NCBI GenBank assembly: GCA_965365465.1
Contig: CBDUBU010000239.1
Span: 1-6,394 of the forward strand
Length of the DNA stretch: 6,394 bases
Direction of reading: 5' to 3'
Source of the DNA: CBDUBU01 sp965365465
Lineage (GTDB): Bacteria > Bacteroidota > Rhodothermia > Rhodothermales > DASSAV01
Shown here: piece after piece, positions 1-6,262 of the stretch
Position numbering within the stretch: the first letter of the stretch is position 1
How the letters are laid out: each line of letters opens with the position of its first letter
The notes under the pieces: generated by a model
What the model was told of the DNA's origin: nothing
What the model saw: the letters and a program-made list of their open reading frames with translations, nothing else
The model's database searches: none
Program-made: the position numbers and the translations under genes

Positions 1-225
1 GCTGCTGGCGGGGGACATACATAGGCCTTCCAGAGATTTTGTTTGTAGCAATGACTCGAACTATGCTCGATGGGTTTCAGTTCTGGAGGTGAGCGGCATA
101 ACCCGGCGGCGCTGCCGGTGTTCCCTGCCGTGTAATGACTGCTTTCTCATCGGCGACTCTCCACGCGCAAGGCGCTGGCGATGTTCCGTCTAATTGAATA
201 ATTCAACTAACGTTATGCGGAAAAA
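1..225. other. Gene-free left edge, unassigned
   Basis: I recognise no protein or RNA gene here. One plus-strand frame is open from the window edge (position 2) to a TAA at 191-193, about 63 codons. It lacks a convincing start and its translation is rich in Arg and Cys (for example RRRCRCSLPCNDC), which looks like spurious reading of GC-rich DNA. A second frame gives a short tail ending in TGA at 90-92. Either could be the end of a gene that begins outside the window. A 13-bp AT-rich palindrome (TTGAATAATTCAA, 194-206) lies about 20 bp beyond the stop codon of the GH3 gene, but it is too weak in GC and lacks a T-run to be a clear terminator. The stretch also carries the degenerate direct repeat listed separately. 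Confidence 0.5.
108..197. repeat. Degenerate direct repeat, two copies
   Basis: Positions 108-124 (GGCGCTGCCGGTGTTCC) and 171-187 (GGCGCTGGCGATGTTCC) match at 15 of 17 bases, 63 bp apart. If five bases (125-129) are skipped in the first copy, the similarity continues as GTGTAATGA (130-138) against GTCTAATTGA (188-197). The two copies are then about 31 and 27 bp long. They show no terminal features of an insertion sequence. The 63-bp period is a multiple of three, so both copies sit in the same reading frame of the unassigned open frame at 2-193. That could reflect a decayed coding duplication or be chance. Confidence 0.4.
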
Positions 226-1776
226 TCATGGTTTGTTTCCGATCAGGGCAAGAACGCCTTCCGCTACGCTGCGTTCCTCACTCATGCGCGGCACCTTCGT
301 CTGCCCGCTGATTTTCTTTTTGTTCTTTTTGAGCCAGGCGTAGAAAACGCCGTGCGGCAGGGGCACGATATCGGGCAGGTCGAAGGCGCGCGCTTCGCGG
401 CGGATCTGGTAATGCCGGTTCACCTGTTGCAAATATGCATCGATGGCCCGCGCAAAGTCGGGCAGGCTTGCCGGAGCCTGCTCAAACTCGATGAGCCACT
501 GGTGCGAGGGCAGACGGCGCAGTTCCGCCGGGCGCGGCGCAACATGGTAATCAACGACATAGGCGCCGGTCGTCCGGCAGGCGTGTTGCAGGGCGGCCCG
601 CGCCTCCTCGCCGAAAATGGCTTCTCCGTACTTGTCGATCATCTCGCTCGTGCGTCCGGCCACCAGCAATTTATGCGGGAACGTTCGGGTAAAACGAACC
701 ACATCTCCTACGCCATAGCCCCACAACCCGCTGCACGTGGCTACATATAGCGCGTAGCGCACGTCAGGTTCCACGTCTGCAATCGTATAACGCCTCGGAT
801 TCGGATCATTGACCTCTTCCATCCGAACGAACTCGAAAAAAACGCCGTTGTCCAGGTGCGCCAGCATGGAAGGATCGTCAAGCGAAGTCTGGAACGAAAA
901 AAAACCCTCCGAAGCGCCGTAGGTTTCGATGAAGTGCATATTCGGCAGCCCGATCTGCGCTTCAAGCAGGTCGCGGTATGAACTCAGCGCCACGCCGCCC
1001 GATATAAAAACCTGCAAGTGCGGCCAGACTTCCCCCACCGTGGCAGCGCTCGCGCCATACCGTTCGTTGAACCGTTCGATCAGGAGTTGAAAGAAGACCA
1101 GCGCCCAGGTCGGCGCCATCACCAGCAGGCGAATGTCCATGCGCATCGTCCGGGCGACGATGGCTTCGAGTTTGCGCTCCCAGTTCGGCAGAAACGTCAT
1201 CTCGTTGGGGACGGCCTGGTACAGATGCTTGAAAAAAGCGGGCGCATATAACGCCTGCAACCCACTCACTTCACCGACGAGCGTGCCCGGATAGGCGGCA
1301 TCTTCCTCGATGCGCCCCGGAAGCGTCAGGTGTTTGCCCAGCAAAAACCGGGGATTGCCGCTAACGGCGAGGTAGTTCATGCCGGTCCCTACGCTGAAAG
1401 ATCGGTTCTTCACCAGCATCTCATGACTGACGGGAATGATCTTTCCTGCCGAGGCCGTCCCGCTGGAGACAGCAAAATGCCGAAACGTTCCGGGCCAGAC
1501 AACGTCAACGGCGCCCTTGCGAACCCGTTCTACATCCTGCCTGATGCTCTCGTAGTCGCACAGCGGCACGCGAGACTGGTAAGCTGCTGCTACGTCAGGG
1601 TCGCGTGCTATTTCCGCAAAACCGTAGCGCTGCCCCCACTCGGTGGCAGCCGCACGCTGCAACAGATCACGCAAGAGAGCGGTTTGCACCTGCACCGGGT
1701 CGTCGAGAAAACGTCTTACCCGCGCCATCGGCCCGAACGGGACCGTGCGTAAGATCCGCCCCAGCATATTTTCCAT
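226..1776 (-). CDS. GH3-family acyl-adenylate-forming enzyme (516 aa)
   Basis: A member of the GH3 (auxin-responsive promoter) family, part of the adenylate-forming superfamily. Plant members join amino acids to hormone acids through an acyl-AMP intermediate; the substrate of bacterial members is generally unknown. The three nucleotide-binding motifs are present: SSGTASAGKIIP at residues 104-115 (P-loop-like), YGASEG at 286-291, and YGVGDVVRF at 354-362. They are followed by GRTSEMIDKYGEAI at 374-387 and a basic C-terminal segment, KKISGQTKVPRM (487-498), like the GQxKxPR signature at the family's end. Length is near the usual 500-560 residues. No signal peptide is seen, so it is probably cytosolic. 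The ATG at 1776 is taken as start; the ATG three codons in is equally possible, and neither has a Shine-Dalgarno sequence. It is divergent from folP and has no amino-acid or hormone genes beside it. The coding strand has T-runs of 8 (897-904) and 7 (836-842). Confidence 0.9.
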   Translation of the reverse strand: MENMLGRILRTVPFGPMARVRRFLDDPVQVQTALLRDLLQRAAATEWGQRYGFAEIARDPDVAAAYQSRVPLCDYESIRQDVERVRKGAVDVVWPGTFRHFAVSSGTASAGKIIPVSHEMLVKNRSFSVGTGMNYLAVSGNPRFLLGKHLTLPGRIEEDAAYPGTLVGEVSGLQALYAPAFFKHLYQAVPNEMTFLPNWERKLEAIVARTMRMDIRLLVMAPTWALVFFQLLIERFNERYGASAATVGEVWPHLQVFISGGVALSSYRDLLEAQIGLPNMHFIETYGASEGFFSFQTSLDDPSMLAHLDNGVFFEFVRMEEVNDPNPRRYTIADVEPDVRYALYVATCSGLWGYGVGDVVRFTRTFPHKLLVAGRTSEMIDKYGEAIFGEEARAALQHACRTTGAYVVDYHVAPRPAELRRLPSHQWLIEFEQAPASLPDFARAIDAYLQQVNRHYQIRREARAFDLPDIVPLPHGVFYAWLKKNKKKISGQTKVPRMSEERSVAEGVLALIGNKP

Positions 1777-1823
1777 AAAAACAGCTTAGTTATAGAAAAG
1801 ACTCAAGAACCACCGGGCGCCGC

Positions 1824-1842
1824 CGCCGTTTGCTAAACGGCG
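1824..1842 (+). promoter_or_regulatory. Perfect stem-loop in the folP leader
   Basis: CGCCGTTT (1824-1831) and AAACGGCG (1835-1842) form a perfect 8-bp inverted repeat around a 3-base loop, GCT. It lies in the 104-bp spacer between the divergent GH3 and folP genes, about 40 bases before the preferred folP start. A second small hairpin, GCGC-GTTT-GCGC (1840-1851), shares three bases with the right arm of the first, so the two could be mutually exclusive in RNA. A T6 run (1868-1873) follows about 17 bases after the second hairpin, too far for a standard intrinsic terminator. The structure could be an operator for either gene or a 5' leader element. No function can be assigned, and I see no convincing promoter hexamers here. 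Confidence 0.35.
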
Positions 1843-1880
1843 CGTTTGCGCAGAAGCTACAGAATTCTTTTTTAGTCTCC

Positions 1881-2831
1881 ATGATCCCTGATTTGAACAC
1901 TTTTCCGCAAACAACGACGCCGGAACGTTTTATCCTCGACTGTCGCGGCAAGTTGCTGGATTGCAGTCCGGGCCTGGCTAAAGGCGCTCATGTGATGGGC
2001 ATTCTAAACGCAACGCCGGACTCCTTCTCCGACGGAGGGCGCTACATGACCCCGGATCATGCCTCACGACGTGTTGAGGCCATGCTGGCCGAGGGCGCTG
2101 CGCTCATCGACATAGGCGGCGCCTCGACGCGCCCTCGCGGCGCGGTCTACGGAAGCGGGGCCGATCCCGTATCTGAGCATGAAGAAAAAGCGCGGGTGCT
2201 TCCCGTCATAAAGGCGGTAGTTGCCCGATTCCCGGAAGCGATCCTCTCCATCGACACCTTTCAGCCGGGAGTGGCCCGCGAGGCGCTGGAAGCCGGCGTG
2301 CATATGGTAAATGACGTTACCGGCCTGCGCCAGGGTACTGAACTGGCAACGCTTGCCGCAGCATACGGGGCGCCGATCGTGGTCATGCACGCGACGGGGA
2401 TTCCCGGAGAAATGCCGCACGAACACCCGTACGGCGATGTAATCGAGGAAGTGAGCGCCTCGCTGGAGCAGTCGGTGCGCCTGGCCGAGCAGGCAGGGGT
2501 AAAGCACATCGTGACCGATCCGGGATTCGGTTTCGGCAAGTCGGCGCCGGACAACCTGCGCCTGCTGAATCATGTGCATACGTTGCTGTTACTCGGCCGG
2601 CCGGTGCTAGTCGGCATCTCACGCAAAAGCACCATCGGGGCAACGCTCCGCACCCGCGACGCTCCGGCGCCAGTGGCCGAACGGCTTTATGGAACACTCG
2701 GCGCGACGGCGGTGGCCGTTCTGCGCGGCGCAACCCTGGTAAGAACCCACGACGTAAAACCTACGGTTGAAATGCTGCGGGTGCTTGGCGCTGCGACTGC
2801 GCAAAGCGCCTCGTCAGACGCTATATTGTAA
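1881..2831 (+). CDS. folP: Dihydropteroate synthase (FolP), 316 aa
   Basis: Condenses 6-hydroxymethyl-7,8-dihydropterin pyrophosphate with p-aminobenzoate to give 7,8-dihydropteroate in folate synthesis; it is the sulfonamide target. It is a cytosolic TIM barrel. Residues counted from ATG 1881: MGILNATPDSFSDGG at 39-53 (Asn43 is the metal ligand), GGASTRPRG at 79-87, SIDTF at 123-127, NDVTG at 144-148, DPGFGFGKS at 213-221, GISRKSTIG at 245-253 with the pterin-contacting Lys249, and RTHDV at 288-292 supplying Arg288 and His290. The loop usually written MHMxGxPxxMQ reads MHATGIPGEM here, a mild departure. The frame is also open from a TTG at 1830 (333 aa), but that codon sits inside the 1824-1842 hairpin and adds 17 unconserved residues, so ATG 1881 is preferred. 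It is first in a plus-strand group with cdaA, a pairing seen in Bacteroidota. Confidence 0.96.
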   Translation: MIPDLNTFPQTTTPERFILDCRGKLLDCSPGLAKGAHVMGILNATPDSFSDGGRYMTPDHASRRVEAMLAEGAALIDIGGASTRPRGAVYGSGADPVSEHEEKARVLPVIKAVVARFPEAILSIDTFQPGVAREALEAGVHMVNDVTGLRQGTELATLAAAYGAPIVVMHATGIPGEMPHEHPYGDVIEEVSASLEQSVRLAEQAGVKHIVTDPGFGFGKSAPDNLRLLNHVHTLLLLGRPVLVGISRKSTIGATLRTRDAPAPVAERLYGTLGATAVAVLRGATLVRTHDVKPTVEMLRVLGAATAQSASSDAIL

Positions 2832-2856
2832 AGTGCGAAGCGTCAAAGACGAGCGC
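2806..2856 (+). promoter_or_regulatory. Nested stem-loop across folP stop / cdaA leader
   Basis: The outer stem pairs GCGC-C-TCGTC (2806-2815, one bulged C) with GACGAGCGC (2848-2856), 9 bp. The inner stem pairs GACGCT (2817-2822) with AGCGTC (2839-2844), 6 bp. A small internal loop (A against AAA) separates the stems and a 16-base apical loop holds the folP stop codon (2829-2831). No U-run follows, so it does not resemble an intrinsic terminator. It could act as an mRNA processing or stability element between folP and cdaA, or couple translation of the two. It is read by eye; no folding energy was computed. Confidence 0.4.
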
Positions 2857-2896
2857 CCTCGCCCTCTTGCAGCGTATTTCCTGATCCCGTCACGCC

Positions 2897-3691
2897 TTGA
2901 AGCTTTTTCATACCATACCTATCCGCGTAGTAGACGTACTGGAGATCGCTGTGGTGGCGTACATCCTGTACAAGCTCTACCTGCTCATGCGCGGTACGAT
3001 TGCCGTGCAGATCTTTTTCGGCGTCATGGCGCTTTACCTGATGCAGGTGCTGGTCACGGCAGCCGACATGACGATGCTCCGGGCGCTGTTCAGTTCCTTC
3101 AGCGAGGTGTTCGTGCTGGCGGTGATTATTCTCTTCCAGCCTGAAATTCGCCGCCTGTTGTTGCTGATCGGTCAGAATCCACTCGTGCGTCGCTTCGTAA
3201 CCTCCCCTGCACAGACAGAAATGATCGACGAAGTCACGGCGGCTATCGGAGAAATGAGCAAGGCGCGCATCGGGGCGCTGATCGCCATCGAGCGGTCGAG
3301 CGGGTTGCGCAGCTACATCGAAACGGGAGCGCAGATCCAGGCGCAGGTGAGCCGGGACCTGCTCATCACCATTTTTTATTCACAAAATCCGCTGCACGAC
3401 GGCGCCGTCATCATTCGCAACCAGCGCATCGAGGCAGCCCGGTGCATCCTGCCCGTTTCTACCAACATGAGGTTAAGCCCGCATCTGGGCCTGCGCCACC
3501 GGGCGGCTGTCGGGCTTACCGAACAGACGGATTCCTTCGTTGTGATCGTTTCAGAGGAAACAGGAACCATCTCCGTCTCCCAGAACGGAGAACTGGTCTC
3601 GCGGCTTTCGCCGGATGATTTCCGCACGCTCCTTTCCGAAGCGCTCACAAACCAGGCCCCTGTGGAAACCAGCCTTACGACCTCCGAATAA
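2897..3691 (+). CDS. cdaA: Membrane diadenylate cyclase CdaA (264 aa)
   Basis: Makes cyclic di-AMP from two ATP; in other bacteria this messenger controls potassium and osmolyte transport and cell-wall homeostasis. Three hydrophobic helices lie at about residues 11-31, 36-56 and 64-81, and anchor the enzyme in the inner membrane. They are followed by a cytosolic DAC (DisA_N) domain at about 100-250. Catalytic signatures are intact: LHDGAVII at 166-173 containing the DGA motif, LGLRHRAAVGL at 197-207 containing RHR, and SEETG at 219-223. Length matches the usual 250-280 residues. The start is a TTG at 2897: an in-frame TGA at 2882-2884 rules out longer forms, and the next ATG, at residue 31, would delete the first membrane helix. 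No CdaR-like partner is visible. It follows folP by 65 bp and precedes pcm by 9 bp, so co-transcription is likely. The gene is also called dacA. Confidence 0.95.
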   Translation: MKLFHTIPIRVVDVLEIAVVAYILYKLYLLMRGTIAVQIFFGVMALYLMQVLVTAADMTMLRALFSSFSEVFVLAVIILFQPEIRRLLLLIGQNPLVRRFVTSPAQTEMIDEVTAAIGEMSKARIGALIAIERSSGLRSYIETGAQIQAQVSRDLLITIFYSQNPLHDGAVIIRNQRIEAARCILPVSTNMRLSPHLGLRHRAAVGLTEQTDSFVVIVSEETGTISVSQNGELVSRLSPDDFRTLLSEALTNQAPVETSLTTSE

Positions 3692-3700
3692 TTACGCATC

Positions 3701-4372
3701 ATGCCTTCTGAAAGGATATACAGACAGCGACGCATACATCTGGTAGACGAACTGCGGCGCAAGGGTATCGAAGATGAGCGTGTGCTGGCTGCCCTTGCCG
3801 CCGTGCCGAGGCATCACTTCATAGAGCCGGGTCTGCGCGAGCGCTCGTATGTGGACGAAGCGCTGCCCATCGGCCTGAACCAGACCATTTCACAGCCTTT
3901 CACGGTGGCTTACCAGACGATGCTGCTGAACCCCCGCAAAGATGACCGCGTGCTGGAAGTAGGCACCGGAAGCGGGTATCAGGCCGCCGTGCTGTGCGAA
4001 CTGGGAGTGCGCGTCTTTTCGGTGGAGCGCCACCGAGCGCTGCTGGAACGCACGGAAAGCCTGCTGGCCCGGCTCGGTTATCGCGTCGTTACCCGTTTCG
4101 GCGACGGGTCCCTGGGCTGGCCTACCTTTGCCCCATATGACGGCATCCTCGTCACGGCCGGCGCATCGGAAGCGCCGAGGTCGCTGCTGGAACAATTACG
4201 TGTGCCCGATGCCAGTCAGCCCGGCGGGCGGCTCATCATTCCCATCGGCGACGCGAAAGAACAGACTATGAACAGGGTCACCTGTGTCGGGCCGAATGAG
4301 TACGAACGCGAAGAGACGCATCTGTTCCGTTTCGTTCCCCTCATCGGAGGGGAAGGCGGCATTTCTTCCTGA
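3701..4372 (+). CDS. pcm: Protein-L-isoaspartate O-methyltransferase (223 aa)
   Basis: Uses S-adenosylmethionine to methylate L-isoaspartyl residues that form in ageing proteins, starting their repair to aspartate; cytosolic. Visible family marks are VPRHHFIEP at 35-43, ALPIGLNQTISQP at 54-66 (substrate-binding segment), the SAM motif LEVGTGSGYQAAVL at 85-98, the acidic VER at 108-110 after the second strand, GDGSLGW at 134-140, YDGILVTA at 146-153, and GGRLIIPIG at 175-183. Length is typical (about 210-220 residues), so the gene is intact. ATG 3701 lies 9 bp after the cdaA stop without a Shine-Dalgarno sequence, which points to transcription with cdaA. A perfect hairpin overlaps its last codons. 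The MPSERIYRQRR start matches the N-terminal length usual for the family. Confidence 0.95.
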   Translation: MPSERIYRQRRIHLVDELRRKGIEDERVLAALAAVPRHHFIEPGLRERSYVDEALPIGLNQTISQPFTVAYQTMLLNPRKDDRVLEVGTGSGYQAAVLCELGVRVFSVERHRALLERTESLLARLGYRVVTRFGDGSLGWPTFAPYDGILVTAGASEAPRSLLEQLRVPDASQPGGRLIIPIGDAKEQTMNRVTCVGPNEYEREETHLFRFVPLIGGEGGISS

Positions 4373-4393
4373 TATCCGCACCCCGTTTTTTTT
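4335..4393 (+). terminator. Hairpin at pcm 3' end plus distal T-run
   Basis: TTCCCCTC (4335-4342) and GAGGGGAA (4347-4354) form a perfect 8-bp stem with a four-base loop, inside the last dozen codons of pcm. A run of eight T (4386-4393) lies 31 bases beyond the stem. The distance is too great for a classical intrinsic terminator, and the 4-bp GCGG/CCGC pairing between them (4356-4359 with 4376-4379) is weak. It may still end or process the folP-cdaA-pcm transcript, or simply protect its 3' end. Confidence 0.25.
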
Positions 4394-4414
4394 CTTCCCG
4401 GCCTTTAGTTCCGG

Positions 4415-4443
4415 TTGCATTTGTACGATACACAAAGGTGCAA
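4415..4443 (+). promoter_or_regulatory. Imperfect palindrome upstream of histidine kinase
   Basis: TTGCA-TTTGT (4415-4424) is mirrored by ACAAA-GG-TGCAA (4432-4443) around a 7-base centre, giving a 10-bp inverted repeat interrupted only by two extra G. Inside it, TGTA-CGA-TACA (4422-4432) is a second, smaller palindrome. It lies 47 bp before the kinase start in the 117-bp spacer after pcm, where a promoter is expected. TGCATTTG (4416-4423) weakly resembles the Bacteroidota -7 element TAnnTTTG. It could be an operator or the 5' end of the transcript. The rest of the 4373-4489 spacer shows nothing else. Confidence 0.35.
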
Positions 4444-4489
4444 TCCTTAACCAGCCTCCCGTCACTCCAAGACCCGGCGACCCGCACCT

Positions 4490-6256
4490 ATGCAGTGGAA
4501 CTATGCTCTGTACATGCTTCCCATGGCCCTTGCAAGCGCCCTGTTCGCTCTGGTCGGCGTTCTTGCGTGGCGGCGCAGACCCGTGCCGGGCGCAACCTCG
4601 TTCGTGTTGCTGGTCTTCATCGCTGCCGGTTGGACGCTTGCAAACACCTTTGCCCTCTCAAGCGCCTCTTCGGGCAGTTTCTGGCATGACCTGAAATATA
4701 TATTCTCCTCTGCTTTCCCGGTGGTGTACGCCCGCTTTCTGTTTCGCCACACCAAGCACACCGGAAAGTCGCTGAAGATGGCAGCAGCGCTGGTTGCCGT
4801 TCCGTCCGTCACGCTGCTCTTGCTCGGCTGGCTCTACCTGGCGGCGGGCGCGGCGCTTCACGCAGAAGCAGCGGCATCAAGCAAGGCATGGTTCTGGATT
4901 GACCGGACTTACGGGCTTGCCTTACTGGTCGCTACGGTCGTCGTCCTCGCCCGTGAGGTTTCCCAGTCTCCCCGGCTATACCGGCAGCAGGCATTCGTCC
5001 TCCTCGTTGGCAGCCTGCTTCCTGCCGCTGCCCTGCTGCTCTCGCCGGTGTCTCTGCTCCCGGAACCGTCTTCTCAAAGCCTGCCCTTCGTCTTTCTGTT
5101 TACGGGGCTTGGCGTAACCTGGAGCCTTTTGCAATACCGGCTGCTCGACATCGTCCCTGCGGCGCGAGATCTCGTAGTCGAGAGCATGAGCGATCTCGTG
5201 CTGGTGCTGGATGCCCAGAACTGTATCGTAGACATGAACCCTGCCGCGCAGCAGGCCACAGGATACAGCGTCCGAGAAGCTATCGGCAAGCGTATCGAGA
5301 CTGTTTTTCGGGAAGCCGTGCTTCTGCACAGCGGCGAGCCGGAAGAAGTGGAGGCCCAGGCGGAAATCGTGTTGAAGGATGGCGATGAACCCCGCTATTT
5401 CGACCTGCGCATCTCTCCCCTCTACGGGTGGCGTCACCTGCTGGCCGGCTGGCTGATCGTGCTGCGCGACGTGACGGAGCGCAAGCTTTACGAGTCGGAG
5501 TTGATTGCAGCCAAAGAGCAGGCGGAAGCCATTGCGCAGTTGAAAACTGCCTTGCTCAACAATGTCAGCCATGAACTGCGCACACCGCTGACCAGCATCA
5601 TCGGTTTCGCCCAGATCATGACCGATGAAGTCGCCGAAGAACACCGTGAGTTTGCCTACCTCATCGAAGAGAACGGCCGGCGGCTGCTGCACACGCTGAA
5701 CTCCATCCTGGACCTGGCGCAGTTGAATGCCGGGCATCAGAGGGCGCGTCCCGAACCGTTTGATGCCGCAGCAGAAGTCCGGGAAATCATGCGCGGACTC
5801 GAACCGCTGGCTCTCCAGAAAGGACTCTGCCTTGTGACCCGTATGACGGAGGACGAGTTGTTCTGTGAGACGGATCGCACCTTCCTGGGACGCATCCTCA
5901 CCAACCTGATCGGTAATGCCATCAAGTTCACGGAGGTGGGAGAGGTTGCCGTAACGCTTGAAGCCGATGAAGCCCGCCTCACCCTGACGGTGCAGGACAC
6001 CGGAATCGGCATCAGCGAAGGCTTCATGCCCCATCTTTTCGAGGAATTTCGCCAGGAGAGCGCCAGCACGAACCGCTCCTACGAGGGAAACGGCCTCGGG
6101 CTGGCCCTGACGAAGCACCTCGTGGAATTGATGGGCGGTTCGATCACCGTAAAGAGCCGTCGCTGCCACGGGACGACCTTTATCGTAACGCTGGCGCGGT
6201 TCTGCGGTGATGCCTTGCAGCATCCGACGCTGGAGGAAGCAGAACTGATTGGCTGA
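4490..6256 (+). CDS. Membrane sensor histidine kinase, 7TM-PAS-HisKA-HATPase (588 aa)
   Basis: A two-component sensor kinase that autophosphorylates on histidine. Residues 1-222 hold about seven hydrophobic segments (near 6-26, 37-57, 68-84, 97-119, 140-154, 166-188, 199-217), like the 7TM sensor module found in kinases of this type, ending in the typical LLQYRLLDIVPAARD junction. A PAS domain follows (about 226-330; MNPAAQQATGYS at 249-260, VLRDVTERK at 324-332), then a short coiled linker. The HisKA H-box NVSHELRTPLTSIIGF (358-373) has phospho-acceptor His361. The ATPase domain has the N-box NLIGNAIKF (472-480), G1 DTGIGI (503-508), F-box FEEF (517-520) and G2 GNGLGLAL (533-540). All catalytic motifs are intact. 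There is no receiver domain and no response regulator in the window, so its partner is elsewhere. ATG 4490 places the first helix at the N-terminus, as expected. The signal sensed cannot be told. Confidence 0.94.
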   Translation: MQWNYALYMLPMALASALFALVGVLAWRRRPVPGATSFVLLVFIAAGWTLANTFALSSASSGSFWHDLKYIFSSAFPVVYARFLFRHTKHTGKSLKMAAALVAVPSVTLLLLGWLYLAAGAALHAEAAASSKAWFWIDRTYGLALLVATVVVLAREVSQSPRLYRQQAFVLLVGSLLPAAALLLSPVSLLPEPSSQSLPFVFLFTGLGVTWSLLQYRLLDIVPAARDLVVESMSDLVLVLDAQNCIVDMNPAAQQATGYSVREAIGKRIETVFREAVLLHSGEPEEVEAQAEIVLKDGDEPRYFDLRISPLYGWRHLLAGWLIVLRDVTERKLYESELIAAKEQAEAIAQLKTALLNNVSHELRTPLTSIIGFAQIMTDEVAEEHREFAYLIEENGRRLLHTLNSILDLAQLNAGHQRARPEPFDAAAEVREIMRGLEPLALQKGLCLVTRMTEDELFCETDRTFLGRILTNLIGNAIKFTEVGEVAVTLEADEARLTLTVQDTGIGISEGFMPHLFEEFRQESASTNRSYEGNGLGLALTKHLVELMGGSITVKSRRCHGTTFIVTLARFCGDALQHPTLEEAELIG

Positions 6257-6262
6257 CCAGGG

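Noticed and set aside
194..206. The 13-bp palindrome TTGAATAATTCAA as a terminator of the GH3 gene.
   Set aside because: The stem is almost all A/T, has a one-base centre that cannot form a loop without opening pairs, and is not followed by a T-run in the minus-strand direction.
96..218. GCATAAC (96-102) and GTTATGC (212-218) as outer core sites of an integron attC site of about 123 bp, following a short reading-frame end at 90-92.
   Set aside because: The 7-bp inverted pair is expected about once by chance in a region this size, the fourth base departs from the RYYYAAC/GTTRRRY core consensus, and I could not find matching inner L boxes. No integrase or second cassette is in view.
1330..1752. 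A 140-codon plus-strand open frame opposite the GH3 gene.
   Set aside because: It lies wholly inside the GH3 gene, has no family resemblance, and is explained as a shadow of the real coding frame.
1777..1823. Promoter for the GH3 gene built on TATAAC read on the minus strand near 1790.
   Set aside because: No -35 or -33 element at a plausible distance and no match to the Bacteroidota TAnnTTTG box; too weak to list.
2767..3144. A 125-codon plus-strand frame bridging the end of folP and the start of cdaA.
   Set aside because: It overlaps both real genes in another frame, is rich in Arg and His with no domain, and would displace the conserved CdaA membrane helices.
4976..6223. A 415-codon open frame on the minus strand opposite the histidine kinase.
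   Set aside because: The plus-strand frame has complete and unmistakable kinase motifs. The antisense frame has no recognisable domain and is a by-product of GC-rich codon use.
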